Part shown: positions 7,837 through 15,656 of the stretch, one piece after another
How the letters are laid out: each line of letters begins with the position of its first letter
How positions within the stretch are numbered: the first letter of the stretch is position 1
Assembly: GCA_902494765.1 (NCBI GenBank)
Contig: CABUUK010000036.1
Coordinates: 1 to 25,786, forward strand
Source: an uncultured Collinsella sp.
Lineage (GTDB): Bacteria; Actinomycetota; Coriobacteriia; Coriobacteriales; Coriobacteriaceae
DNA length: 25,786 bases
Direction of reading: 5' to 3'
Notes under the pieces: generated by a model
Seen by the model: only the letters and a program-made list of their open reading frames with translations
The model's database searches: none
Told to the model about the DNA's origin: nothing
Made by a program: the position numbers and the translations under genes

Positions 7837-8964
7837 TTATGCAAATACAATCAAGTTGTCTCGATGGATCGCCGGCTTCTCGGCCAGGTCTGCCAGCAGA
7901 CGGTTACCGGCAATCTGGTCCTGGCGGCGGCCGGCGGCAAGTTCCAGCACGTCCGAATCGGCCTCGGCGATACCGCGGGCGACGACCATACCGCTCGGAT
8001 CGCACACATCGAGCACATCGCCCTCGGCAAACTGGCCATCGACCTCGCGAATACCCACCGCAAGCAAGGAAGAGCCACGGCTGACCAGCGCCTTCGCGGC
8101 ACCGTCGTCAACCGTCACCGAGCCATGCGCCTTGTCTCCCAGTGCGATCCACAGCTTGCGGGGTGCGATGTCCAGACGCTCCGCCGGCGGATCGAACAGC
8201 GTGCCCACGCTCTCGCCGCGGGCGAGGCGCACGAGCGCATCGGGCTCCTCGCCCGAGCAAATCACGCTCTGAATACCCGCCGTCATCAGGATGCGGCTCG
8301 CGCGAATCTTGGTGATCATGCCGCCCGTGCCCACCGAAGTCGAAGAATCGCCTGCCGAGGCGATAATCTTGGCATCGATCTTATGCACGACCGGGACGAA
8401 CTCGGCCGTGGGGTCCTCGTGCGGATTGGCGGTATAGAGGCCATCGATGTCCGAGAGCGTCACGCACAGATCGGCAGAAACCAGGCAGCTCACAAGCGCC
8501 GCCAGCGTGTCGTTGTCGCCAAACTTGATCTCGTCGACGGTGACGGTATCGTTCTCGTTGACGACCGGCACCACGCCCAGCTCCACCAGGCGCAGCAGGG
8601 CGTCGCGTGCATGCAGGTAGGACGTGCGGCGGGCCGTGTCGTGGCGCGTGAGCAGTACGAGCGAGGTGAGCAGGTCGCGCGCATGGAACTCCTCGTCGTA
8701 GGCCGACGAGATGATGCACTGACCAGCCGAGGCGCAGGCCTGCAGGCTCGGAAGGTCGCCGACCGGCTTGCGGTCGAAGCCCAACACGGGATAGCCACAG
8801 GCAATAGCGCCCGAGCTCACCACGACCAGACGCCAGCCGAGCTTGCGCAGCGCTGCGGCTTGATCGGCAAGTCCGCCGATAAAGGCGCGGTTGACCTTGC
8901 CATCGGCGCCCACCACCGTGGACGAACCGATCTTTACCACCATCGTTTTATAAGAAGTCGTCAT
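7837..8964 (-). CDS. proB: Glutamate 5-kinase
   Basis: First and usually feedback-controlled step of proline synthesis: ATP-dependent phosphorylation of glutamate. The 375-residue protein has an amino-acid-kinase domain (MVVKIGSSTVV, VVSSGAIACG, VVPVVNENDTV, KFGDNDTLAALV, GTGGMITKIRAS) followed by a C-terminal PUA domain (about residues 280-365), the standard full-length architecture. The start at 8964 has a weak SD; the internal ATG at codon 8 has no better one. pncB ends 79 bp upstream on the same strand, so proB is probably co-transcribed with pncB rather than proA. Confidence 0.96.
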   Translation of the reverse strand: MTTSYKTMVVKIGSSTVVGADGKVNRAFIGGLADQAAALRKLGWRLVVVSSGAIACGYPVLGFDRKPVGDLPSLQACASAGQCIISSAYDEEFHARDLLTSLVLLTRHDTARRTSYLHARDALLRLVELGVVPVVNENDTVTVDEIKFGDNDTLAALVSCLVSADLCVTLSDIDGLYTANPHEDPTAEFVPVVHKIDAKIIASAGDSSTSVGTGGMITKIRASRILMTAGIQSVICSGEEPDALVRLARGESVGTLFDPPAERLDIAPRKLWIALGDKAHGSVTVDDGAAKALVSRGSSLLAVGIREVDGQFAEGDVLDVCDPSGMVVARGIAEADSDVLELAAGRRQDQIAGNRLLADLAEKPAIHRDNLIVFA

Positions 8965-9043
8965 ACGTCAAACCAATCAACTGTTCAGCGAACGGCCGAG
9001 CTGGCGGCCAAGGGAGCGTGACTCGCCCCTACCGCCCAAAGAA

Positions 9044-10549
9044 TTAGTGAGCCCAGGGGAAAGCCGAAGCCGCGGCCATGTTCTTGCGCACGAGCTCGTC
9101 GCGCACCTGAGCCAGGCCCTGCTCCATGCCCACCACATAGGTCTGCGGGTACAGGAAGCGCTTGAAAGCTGCGTCCAGATGATCGAGCGCCCAAGCACAG
9201 CGCTCGCGCGCGTCCTGGATGCTCTCACGCGGAGCCACCGCACTGCCATCGCGCACGATCGGCACCAGCAGCTCGCGATACTCAAGTTCGGACACGTCGG
9301 TCACCAGGGCGGCATCATTCACGGCCACGAGGGTATTGCCGCGCGCGGAGCCCTCCCCCGCCAGATGGTCCTCGTCGTAGATCATGTCGCAGACCGGGCC
9401 GCCAAATCCGTCGTAATAACGGCGCACGCGTTGCACACCCGGGATCGTGCGCTTGTAGGGCTGCTCGGAGAGCTTGACCACCGGCGTCCATGGGTCTGCC
9501 TCGCTCGCACGGCGGGCGGAAAGCTTGTACACGCCGCCCAGCGCCGGCTGATCGTAGCAGGTCGCGAGCTTGGTGCCCACGCCAAAGCTGTCGATGGGCG
9601 CGCCCTGGTCGAGCAGCGACTGAATCGTATACTCGTCAAGATCGTTAGAAACCGAGATCCCCACATAAGGCAGGCCCTCGGCATCAAAACGGCCGCGCAC
9701 ATACTTGGAGAGCTTGGCGAGGTCGCCAGAGTCGATGCGAATGGCCGACAGGCGCTCGCCCACCGCCTCCATCTCCTTGGCAACCGTAATGGCATGTTCA
9801 CAGCCCTCGCGCACGTCATAGGTGTCGATGAGCAGCGTACAGTTCTTGGGGCTCGACTTGGCAAAGGCGCGGAAGGCCTCGAGCTCGGAATCGAAGCTCA
9901 TCACCCAGCTGTGCGCATGCGTGCCAAAGACGGGAATACCGTAGCGGCGGCCGGCGAGCACATTGGACGTAGAGGAGCAGCCGGCAACGTAGCTCGCGCG
10001 CGCAACGGCCAGGCCACCATCGGGACCCTGGGCTCGGCGCAGGCCAAACTCCGCCACGGGGCGACCGTCGGCGGCGAGCACCACGCGCGCCGTCTTGGTG
10101 GCGACAAGCGTCTGGAACCCGACGATGTTGAGCAGCGCCGTCTCGAGCAGCTGGCACTCCAGCGCGGGGCCGGTGACGCGCACCATGGGCTCGCGCGGAA
10201 AGACGAGCTCGCCCTCGGGCACGGCGTCAATGTTCACGTGCGCACGGAAGTTGCGCAGGTAGTCGAGGAATGCAGGCTTAAACATCGCGCCGCCGGCTGG
10301 GGCCTGGAGCGAAGCTAGATAGTCGATGTCCTCGGGCGTAAAGCGCAGGTTCTCGACAAGCTCGGGCAGCTCGGCGGTGCCGCACATGACGGCATACGCG
10401 CTGCCAAAGGGATGGTCGCGGTAAAACGCGGTAAAACAACCCTGCTCATTGGCCTTGCCGCTCTCCCACAGGCCCTGGGCCATAGTGAGTTCGTACAGAT
10501 CGGTGAGCATTGCAATGTCGGTGGGATGCGAGATGTCGGTCAAAGCCAT
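9044..10549 (-). CDS. pncB: Nicotinate phosphoribosyltransferase
   Basis: Converts nicotinate and PRPP to nicotinate mononucleotide in NAD salvage (Preiss-Handler pathway). The 501-residue protein starts MALTDISHPTDIAMLTDLYE, then LTMAQGLWESG, typical of the longer bacterial NAPRTases. Other family segments are VFGTHAHSWVMSF, the phosphate-binding RIDSGDLAKLSKYVR, and ISVSNDLDEYTI. The frame is open to 10783, but ATG 10549 has an AAAGG SD and is the family N-terminus. It sits between the tail-anchored protein gene (82-bp gap) and proB (79-bp gap), suggesting a three-gene minus-strand unit. Confidence 0.95.
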   Translation of the reverse strand: MALTDISHPTDIAMLTDLYELTMAQGLWESGKANEQGCFTAFYRDHPFGSAYAVMCGTAELPELVENLRFTPEDIDYLASLQAPAGGAMFKPAFLDYLRNFRAHVNIDAVPEGELVFPREPMVRVTGPALECQLLETALLNIVGFQTLVATKTARVVLAADGRPVAEFGLRRAQGPDGGLAVARASYVAGCSSTSNVLAGRRYGIPVFGTHAHSWVMSFDSELEAFRAFAKSSPKNCTLLIDTYDVREGCEHAITVAKEMEAVGERLSAIRIDSGDLAKLSKYVRGRFDAEGLPYVGISVSNDLDEYTIQSLLDQGAPIDSFGVGTKLATCYDQPALGGVYKLSARRASEADPWTPVVKLSEQPYKRTIPGVQRVRRYYDGFGGPVCDMIYDEDHLAGEGSARGNTLVAVNDAALVTDVSELEYRELLVPIVRDGSAVAPRESIQDARERCAWALDHLDAAFKRFLYPQTYVVGMEQGLAQVRDELVRKNMAAASAFPWAH

Positions 10550-10631
10550 GGGGCGACCTTTCGGATGTGTTGTGCAGAGGTTGAGGGTTGGGCGAGGCGG
10601 ACGTGCGGGCATGGAGCCCGGCGCGAACAGG

Positions 10632-11090
10632 TTAGTGCAGGCCCATGCTGCCCGTGATCGTGTAAACCATAAAGACGATAAACGCGATGAGGGCGAGCAC
10701 GATGATGATTTTTTGAGCCGGCGCCATGCCGGGGATCTCATTCTCGCCCGCAGGCTCCTTGGAGGTGACCATGCGCTGGGCAAAGGTCATCTCGTCACGG
10801 CTCGGTTTGGGCTCGGCGGGCTTGGGGTGAGCGGCCTTTTTAGGCTGAGGTTTGGGTGCGATGGGCGCGGGCATCGCGGCAGCGGGCTTGGGCGCAGGCG
10901 CGGGCGCAGGCTCAGATGCAACCTTCGCAGCGGCCTCCTCGGCCTTCTCGCGCTCGGCACGCAGGGCGGCCAGCTCCTCACGCTCGCGGCGTGCCTCTTC
11001 CTGGGCCTCGCGACGAGCCTTCTCGGCGCGGAGCTCTTCCAACTCGGCGCGCTCCTCGGCAGACAGTGGTTGGGACTCAAGCTCGGCCAT
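10632..11090 (-). CDS. Small tail-anchored coiled-coil membrane protein, unknown function
   Basis: 152 residues. Residues about 10-55 are a highly charged Ala/Glu/Arg heptad-like coiled coil (AEERAELEELRAEKARREAQ and onward). Residues 60-100 are Pro/Ala/Lys-rich and probably flexible. After a short soluble stretch, one hydrophobic segment KIIIVLALIAFIVFMVYTIT lies near the C-terminus with about six residues after it. This is a tail-anchored layout with the coiled coil in the cytoplasm. No enzymatic motif is visible and no family was recognised. ATG 11090 is chosen for its AAAGGG SD. It lies between tRNA-Ala and pncB. Confidence 0.75.
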   Translation of the reverse strand: MAELESQPLSAEERAELEELRAEKARREAQEEARREREELAALRAEREKAEEAAAKVASEPAPAPAPKPAAAMPAPIAPKPQPKKAAHPKPAEPKPSRDEMTFAQRMVTSKEPAGENEIPGMAPAQKIIIVLALIAFIVFMVYTITGSMGLH

Positions 11091-11108
11091 AGTGCAGCCC
11101 TTTCTTTT

Positions 11109-11140
11109 AAAAAAAGCCGCCGACACAATGTCAGCGGCTT
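11109..11140 (-). terminator. Intrinsic terminator after tRNA-Ala
   Basis: On the minus strand, AGCCGCTGACA and TGTCGGCGGCT form an 11-bp stem with one G-U and a 3-nt loop (11115-11139), followed by seven T residues. It is 15 bp past the tRNA 3' end. Confidence 0.85.
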
Positions 11141-11154
11141 ATCAAATCCAAGGG

Positions 11155-11227
11155 TGGAGACGAAGGGAGTCGAACCCTCGGCCTCTGCCATGCGACGGCA
11201 GCGCTCTCCCAACTGAGCTACGTCCCC
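11155..11227 (-). tRNA. tRNA-Ala (anticodon CGC)
   Basis: A 73-nt cloverleaf can be folded on the minus strand. The acceptor is GGGGACG / CGTCTCC with the alanine identity pair G3-U70, the D arm is GCTCAGTTGGGAGAGC, the anticodon stem CTGCC / GGCAG carries loop GTCGCAT (T33, CGC at 34-36), and the T arm is GAGGG-TTCGACT-CCCTT. The discriminator is A73. CCA is not encoded (ACCC follows). A strong promoter lies just upstream and a terminator just downstream. Confidence 0.95.
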
Positions 11228-11240
11228 AGGACAAGTTGAT

Positions 11241-11268
11241 ATTTTACCTACGGCTCGCCAACTGTCAA
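11241..11268 (-). promoter_or_regulatory. Promoter of tRNA-Ala
   Basis: Minus strand: perfect -35 TTGACA (complement of 11263-11268), 16-nt spacer, -10 TAAAAT (complement of 11241-11246). The start would lie about 7 nt before the mature tRNA 5' end at 11227. Confidence 0.75.
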
Positions 11269-11288
11269 CGCCCAATACCCAGTCTTTT

Positions 11289-11366
11289 TGGGACGGGGCT
11301 GTTTTGACTACTTTTCGAGCAAGCAATCCTCTCAATGATTTCTTAATCCCCGTCCCAGAAAAATCA
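11289..11366. repeat. GACGGGG two-module repeat, family 4 copy A
   Basis: TGGGACGGGG (11289-11298) and CCCCGTCCCA (11348-11357) are 10-bp inverted ends. Module 1 continues CTGTTTTGACTACTTTT. Module 2 is TTAATCCCCGTCCC followed by AGAAAAATCA. Both modules recur at 24067-24132 in another arrangement. It lies between tRNA-Ala and the end of the radical SAM gene. Confidence 0.7.
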
Positions 11367-11378
11367 TCGGCGAACGCG

Positions 11379-12317
11379 CTACTTTGCGCTGGTGAGGACA
11401 CCGGTGGTGTCGAACGCCGGGGTAAAGCTCTCGTCTACCGCGCCGCCTTCTTGCCAGAACATCGTCGTAAAGCCCAAGTCGTCGGCATGATCAAGCACCT
11501 GCTCGTACTCCTCGCGCGTCACGGCGCGTGCCAACTCGCCGCCCTGCTCGCGCATGAGCGCATTGGGCGTGTACTGGTTCATGACCGAAATCGGCACGTC
11601 GCCCACCGTCTGCCACACCAGGTCCAGCACGCGGCACGAATCGTCCGCATGACCCGGCAGCACCAGGTGACGCACGATGATGCCGCGCTTCATGAGTCCC
11701 TCGTCGTCTACCAGCTCTCCCCCGCGGCGCTTAATCTCGCGCGCCATCTGTGCCAGGCCCGACACGGCCACGCGCGGGTAATCCTTAATATGAGAAAGCG
11801 ACTGCGCAAGCCCGGCATCGGCATATTTAAAGTCGGTAAGCCACACGTCGACCAGATCGCCGAGCGCAGCCACGGCACTCGCCCGCTCATAGCCACTCGT
11901 GTTGTAGACGATCGGGATGTCCAGCCCGCGCGCCCGCGCTGCGGCAATCGCGGCCGGCAGCAGGTGAGCGTAATGCGTCGCAGTCACCAGGTTGATGTTG
12001 TTGGCGCCCTGGTCCTGCAGCTCCAGCATAATCTCGACCAAGCGCTCGGGCGAAATCTCAAGACCGAAATTTCCCGTCGAAATCTCGTGGTTTTGGCAGT
12101 AGACGCATTTGAGCGAACAGCCGCTAAAGAAAATCGTGCCCGAGCCGGCCTCACCCGAGATGGGCGGCTCCTCCCACATATGGAGCGCCGCGCGGGCGAC
12201 CTTAAGCGTGTCGTCGGCGCCGCATATGCCGTGCGCACCCTCATCGCGCGCCGCACCGCAACGGCGTGGACACAAATGACAGGCAGGCGAAAAAAGTTCG
12301 GTCAACGACGTCGGCAT
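11379..12317 (-). CDS. Radical SAM protein, pyruvate formate-lyase activase-like
   Basis: The 312-residue protein has the radical SAM cluster motif CxxxCxxC as GCSLKCVYCQNHEIS (Cys67, Cys71, Cys74). An N-terminal cysteine group, CHLCPRRCGAARDE then GICG (Cys13, 16, 20, 32), precedes it. This layout is that of the PflA-like proteins of COG1313, not classic PflA. DVWLTDFKYAD and RHLVLPGHADDS also fit that group. Members are thought to activate a partner by glycyl radical formation, but no partner is encoded here and the target is unknown. ATG 12317 is preferred because TTTGGAG lies 9 nt upstream; a TTG at 12332 is an alternative. tRNA-Ala is next downstream. Confidence 0.88.
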   Translation of the reverse strand: MPTSLTELFSPACHLCPRRCGAARDEGAHGICGADDTLKVARAALHMWEEPPISGEAGSGTIFFSGCSLKCVYCQNHEISTGNFGLEISPERLVEIMLELQDQGANNINLVTATHYAHLLPAAIAAARARGLDIPIVYNTSGYERASAVAALGDLVDVWLTDFKYADAGLAQSLSHIKDYPRVAVSGLAQMAREIKRRGGELVDDEGLMKRGIIVRHLVLPGHADDSCRVLDLVWQTVGDVPISVMNQYTPNALMREQGGELARAVTREEYEQVLDHADDLGFTTMFWQEGGAVDESFTPAFDTTGVLTSAK

Positions 12318-12455
12318 AAAAACATGCTCCAAAATAACGATTCAGCAGCTCAAACGTAAAGGCCCGGACCGCACAGACGGCTCCAAGCCCAAGGCGCCGT
12401 AATCGTCCGACACGAATTTTGTAATGTCAAGACTGGAATCAACAAAGTGCCGCTT

Positions 12456-12461
12456 TATGAT
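12456..12461 (+). promoter_or_regulatory. -10 element of the structured RNA
   Basis: TATGAT ends 9 bp before the closing stem of the RNA starts at 12471, placing transcription initiation at about 12467-12469. No clear -35 was found (CTGGAA at 17 nt). Confidence 0.45.
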
Positions 12462-12467
12462 GTAGGT

Positions 12468-12636
12468 ATTCCGCCCCCCGCGGAGCAACTGGGTGAACCG
12501 TCGCGTTTATTTAGGGAGCCCACACAGTCGTACTTAGTACAGGTATCCTTCGTTGTTAAGGACGCTGGAACAGTCGATGAGGGCACCCACCTGTTTTAGG
12601 TGGGTTCATTTTCGTAACGTGGGGGGTGGTTTTCTT
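12468..12636 (+). ncRNA. ssrS: Structured non-coding RNA, candidate 6S RNA
   Basis: A long closing stem pairs CCGCCCCCCGCG (12471-12482) with CGTGGGGGGTGG (12618-12629): 12 consecutive pairs, two of them G-U. TTTTCTTTT follows, so the closing stem can also end transcription. Inside are TGAACC that can pair with GGTTCA, a hairpin TCCTT-cgttgtt-AAGGA, and a 3' hairpin ACCCACCT-gtttt-AGGTGGGT (12585-12605) with GGGC before it and TC after it. The size of about 169 nt, one long interrupted rod, and the GGCACCCACC ... GGTGGGTTC 3' region match what I know of 6S RNA, the regulator that mimics an open promoter for the housekeeping RNA polymerase. The presence of a structured RNA is well supported; the 6S label is moderate. 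Confidence 0.55.
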
Positions 12637-12843
12637 TTGACGAAAATCACCATTACAGTCCATATGGATTCCCGCCGGCATCCCGACAAGCCATCGACAA
12701 CATCCCAATATCTGGTAAGCGCGTGATTATCGCTGCGTGCAATTCCATGCACCCCCCTTGGTCGAGTATTATGGTTCGGCTATGCCCTTTGCGCATGGCG
12801 TTCTTCTGACCTTTTCCTTCGACGCTTGGCGGTTTTTAGATTC

Positions 12844-14043
12844 ATGGCTTCATCCCCGAGCTACATACCGTACCTATGCGTGGCAGCGGCGGCCTTTATC
12901 ACGACCTTCCTCGCGGTGCCCCTGGTCAAGCGCTTGGCAATTAAGTTCGATGCCGTCGACTATCCTTCTAAGCGCCGCATCAACACCAAGCCCATCCCGC
13001 GTTTGGGCGGAACGGCGGTGTTTTTGGGCCTGGTCGTTGCCTGCATTGTGCAAATCTTAGGCACCTGGCACCTAGGCTGGCCACCCGTCCTGGTGCCGCA
13101 CCCGCGCCTTCACATTAGCTATCCCATGCTGGCGCTCTCCTTTACCGTCATCTTTGCGACCGGCGCGATCGACGACGTCTTCCAGCTCACGCCCAAGCAA
13201 AAACTGGCCGGACAGGTCCTCGCCGCGCTTATCGCCTGCATGGGCGGCCTGCGGATCGGCGTCATCGTCAACCCGTTTGCCCCCGGCGAGATCATGCTCG
13301 GATGGCTCGCCTACCCCATTACCGTAATCTATCTGGTGGCATTCACCAACATCATTAACCTCATCGACGGCCTCGACGGCTTGGCCACGGGCATCTGCGG
13401 CATCGCCTCGTTCACCATGTTTTCGATGGCCGTTCTCTCGGGCCGCATCGACGCCGCCGCGCTCTCCATTGCGCTCTTTGGCGCCTGTCTGGCCTTTTTG
13501 CGCTACAACTTCAACCCCGCAAGCATCTTCTTGGGCGACTCGGGGTCGCTGCTGCTGGGCTTTGCACTGGGCTCCATCTCGCTACTCAATGTGAGCCGCA
13601 CCGCCGCGCTCACCTCGCTTATCATCCCGCTCATCGTTGCCGGCGTGCCCATCATCGACACGTTTAGCGCCATTGTGCGCCGCAGGTGCGCCCACATTAG
13701 CATCGGGCAAGCCGACAAGGGCCACATCCACCACCGCCTGATCCAAGAAGGCTACAGCCAAAAACAGGCCGTGCTGCTCATCTATGCCTGGTGCATCATG
13801 CTTTCGGCCGGCGCCGCCGCGATTAACCAGGTCGAAGTGCCCATGCGTGTGCTCATCTTTACCGTGCTCGCCATTGGCTCGGCGGCCTTCGCCAAGCATC
13901 TACATCTGTTTGAGCCCGTGCTGCGCCACCATTACAACAAGCGCACGCACGAGGACGAGCTCGTCACCCCCGACGACCCCGCCTTTAAGCAGGAGGAGCA
14001 GGCAGCCGAGGAGCGCAAAGAAGAGCGCCACCACAAGCTCTAG
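12844..14043 (+). CDS. Polyprenyl-phosphate sugar-1-phosphate transferase, WecA/TagO type
   Basis: Integral membrane enzyme of the MraY/WecA superfamily. It transfers a HexNAc-1-phosphate from a UDP-sugar to undecaprenyl phosphate, starting teichoic acid or other wall-glycan assembly. The 399 residues contain about ten or eleven hydrophobic segments and the diagnostic cytoplasmic loops KPIPRLGG, GAIDDVFQL (Asp110, Asp111), NLIDGLDGLATG (172-183), FLGDSGSLLLGF, and the UDP-HexNAc loop DKGHIHHRLI. The HIHHR form points to the WecA/TagO branch rather than MraY. The C-terminal 35 residues are a charged tail. The start is uncertain: ATG 12844 has a weak SD and TTG 12826 adds six residues. Whether GlcNAc or another sugar is used cannot be read. 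Confidence 0.9.
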   Translation: MASSPSYIPYLCVAAAAFITTFLAVPLVKRLAIKFDAVDYPSKRRINTKPIPRLGGTAVFLGLVVACIVQILGTWHLGWPPVLVPHPRLHISYPMLALSFTVIFATGAIDDVFQLTPKQKLAGQVLAALIACMGGLRIGVIVNPFAPGEIMLGWLAYPITVIYLVAFTNIINLIDGLDGLATGICGIASFTMFSMAVLSGRIDAAALSIALFGACLAFLRYNFNPASIFLGDSGSLLLGFALGSISLLNVSRTAALTSLIIPLIVAGVPIIDTFSAIVRRRCAHISIGQADKGHIHHRLIQEGYSQKQAVLLIYAWCIMLSAGAAAINQVEVPMRVLIFTVLAIGSAAFAKHLHLFEPVLRHHYNKRTHEDELVTPDDPAFKQEEQAAEERKEERHHKL

Positions 14044-14213
14044 TGCAAGCTGCCGAGGATGTGCCAAGGCACCGTTAGCCAAGCGCGGCCGCGCCGCACC
14101 CATCGCACATGCCACACCACGCGCGTCCCTCTCCCGCCCCTCGCCTACTTACGCACCACCCCTCCAATAAACGCGTTATCATCTTGACCCATGAACATAC
14201 GTTAGGAGCAATC

Positions 14214-15263
14214 ATGCCAAACGAGAACAGCTACGAAGTCGCGCTGCAAAAGAGCAACGCCATTCGCGAGGGCCTGGCCAAGACGCCCGAGAAGTTCACC
14301 ATGCTCACCGGCGACCGCCCCACCGGCCGCCTGCACCTGGGCCACTACTTCGGCACCCTCAAGGGCCGTGTTGAGCTGCAGAACATGGGCGCCAAGACCA
14401 ACGTGCTCATCGCCGACTACCAGGTCATCACTGACCGCGACACGACCGAGCACATCCAGGACAACGTGTACAACATGGTCATGGACTACCTTGCCTGCGG
14501 CATTGACCCCGACAAGACCATGATCTACGCGCACTCCGCCGTGCCCGCCGCCAACCAGCTCATGCTGCCGTTCCTGTCGCTGGTGTCCGAGGCCGAACTG
14601 GCGCGCAACCCCACGGTAAAGGCCGAGATGGAGGCCTCGGGCCACGAGCTCACCGGTCTTCTGCTCACCTACCCGGTACATCAGGCCTGCGACATCCTGT
14701 TCTGCAAGGGCAACGTGGTGCCCGTCGGTCGCGACCAGCTGCCGCACATCGAGCTTACCCGCACCATCGCTCGCCGCTTTAACAACCGCTACGGCAAGGT
14801 GTTCCCCGAGGTCGACGCGCTGCTGTCCGAGACCCCGCTGCTGCCGGGCCTGGACGGTCGCAAGATGAGCAAGAGCTACGGCAACGCCATCAACATCTCG
14901 ATGACCGCTGAGGAGACGGCCAAGCGCATCAAGAAAAGCCAGACCGACTCTGAGCGCATGATCACGTTCGATCCCGAGAACCGCCCCGGCGTGTCTGGCC
15001 TGCTTTCGACAGCCGCCATCTGCACCGGTCGCTCCGAGGTCGAGATTGCCGAGGAGATCGGCATGGGCGGCTCCGGCCAGCTCAAGAAGTACGTGACCGA
15101 GGTCGTCAACGAGTACTTCGCACCTATCCGCGAGCGTCGCCAGCGCTACGAGAACGATCTGGATTACGTGAAGGACGTGCTGCACGAGGGCAACCGTCGC
15201 GCCAACGAGATCGCCGAGCAGACCCTGGCAGAGGTTCAGGACGCCATGGGCATGGTGTACTAG
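14214..15263 (+). CDS. trpS: Tryptophanyl-tRNA synthetase
   Basis: Class I synthetase that charges tRNA-Trp. The 349-residue protein has the HIGH signature as RLHLGHYFGTL (HLGH 41-44), TGDRPTGRLHLGHY for the usual SGxQPTGxLHLGNY, the ATP/tryptophan pocket segment VPVGRDQLPHIELTR, and a perfect KMSKS at 217-221 in LDGRKMSKSYGN. The GHY form and GDRPTG are a recognised divergent branch of bacterial TrpRS. ATG 14214 follows TTAGGAGCAATC; the frame is open back to 14109 but that part is unlike the family. No T-box or tryptophan leader was recognised in the 170 bp upstream. A terminator follows. Confidence 0.95.
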   Translation: MPNENSYEVALQKSNAIREGLAKTPEKFTMLTGDRPTGRLHLGHYFGTLKGRVELQNMGAKTNVLIADYQVITDRDTTEHIQDNVYNMVMDYLACGIDPDKTMIYAHSAVPAANQLMLPFLSLVSEAELARNPTVKAEMEASGHELTGLLLTYPVHQACDILFCKGNVVPVGRDQLPHIELTRTIARRFNNRYGKVFPEVDALLSETPLLPGLDGRKMSKSYGNAINISMTAEETAKRIKKSQTDSERMITFDPENRPGVSGLLSTAAICTGRSEVEIAEEIGMGGSGQLKKYVTEVVNEYFAPIRERRQRYENDLDYVKDVLHEGNRRANEIAEQTLAEVQDAMGMVY

Positions 15264-15297
15264 ACCGATTTGCTGGCTTGAGTTTTCGATTGCTTTA

Positions 15298-15326
15298 GGG
15301 CGGGCGCTACGGCGTCCGCCTTTTTT
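15298..15326 (+). terminator. Intrinsic terminator of trpS
   Basis: GGCGGGCGC (15299-15307) pairs with GCGTCCGCC (15312-15320), with one G-U, then six T residues. Confidence 0.9.
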
Positions 15327-15373
15327 GGAGCCGGACCGCTTCGGCTCCGTCCATCGCACCCCCTCGACAAACA

Positions 15374-15415
15374 GGAACAGGCCCGCCGGCAGCTAGTTGC
15401 CAGCGGGCCTGTTCC
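15374..15415. repeat. Long perfect hairpin GGAACAGGCCCGC
   Basis: GGAACAGGCCCGC (15374-15386) and GCGGGCCTGTTCC (15403-15415) are perfect 13-bp arms; GGCA and TGCC inside extend the stem past one mismatch. No T tract follows on the plus strand. On the minus strand TGTTTGTC follows, weak for a terminator. It may be another dispersed palindrome with no second copy here. Confidence 0.6.
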
Positions 15416-15599
15416 CGAAGTACACCGTTGAATCGCACAGAGGGGAGGAATGCGAATCAAACTCAACAGGGCAGGCTTTTTCATCGCCTATTGCCTGCTC
15501 CGTTGCTGAAACCAATATAGTTCACCGTGGTTTACTTTCTGACGGCAAAGTACGCCACCACACCTTCTCCATAAGTTAGCTCTGGTAAACCTACAGCGT

Positions 15600-15640
15600 A
15601 AAACCACCACAAAGGGGACAGGCGCCTTTGTGGTGGTTTT
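15600..15640. repeat. CCACCACAAAGG palindrome, family 2 copy A
   Basis: Perfect 16-bp arms AAAACCACCACAAAGG (15600-15615) and CCTTTGTGGTGGTTTT (15625-15640), loop GGACAGGCG. It lies 16 bp past the stop of the MGMT-type gene and can act as its terminator. Confidence 0.85.
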
Positions 15641-15656
15641 CGCCACGGCAGAACCG

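Larger units (their letters stand above)
12318..12843. other. 526-bp divergent intergenic region carrying a structured RNA
   Basis: The region separates the divergent radical SAM and WecA-type genes. Its centre (about 12468-12636) holds the structured RNA annotated separately. 12318-12455 shows no gene. 12640-12843 is the leader of the WecA-type gene, with TTGGTC (about 12761) and TATGCC (about 12782) as a weak candidate promoter. A short open frame at 12737-13060 overlaps the real gene and is not supported. Confidence 0.5.
15264..15656. other. 393-bp intergenic region between trpS and the MGMT-type gene
   Basis: Between two convergent genes, this stretch has the trpS terminator, a hairpin GGAGCCG / CGGCTCC (15327-15348), a 13-bp perfect hairpin (15374-15415), GCAGGC / GCCTGC near 15470-15500, an imperfect hairpin around GTGGTTTACTTT (about 15529-15561) and repeat family 2 copy A. 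No gene with an SD or family-like product was found. Confidence 0.55.

Noticed and set aside
7864..10318. Two plus-strand frames of 385 and 423 codons
   Set aside because: Antisense shadows of proB and pncB, whose motifs are unambiguous.
12468..12636. SRP RNA, tmRNA or RNase P RNA as identity of the structured RNA
   Set aside because: The GGAAGCAG-type SRP loop, the tmRNA tag frame and the RNase P conserved cores are absent and the length is wrong for tmRNA and RNase P.
12737..13060. 107-codon frame ahead of and overlapping the WecA-type gene
   Set aside because: No SD, overlaps the 5' part of a well-supported gene in another frame, and has no family-like residues.
14044..14213. T-box or tryptophan leader before trpS
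   Set aside because: No terminator/antiterminator pair and no T-box core sequence could be found.
14202..15359. 385-codon minus-strand frame
   Set aside because: Antisense to trpS, whose HLGH and KMSKS motifs are clear.
15397..15579. 60-codon frame in the trpS / MGMT gap
   Set aside because: Starts inside a hairpin, lacks an SD and gives no domain-like product.
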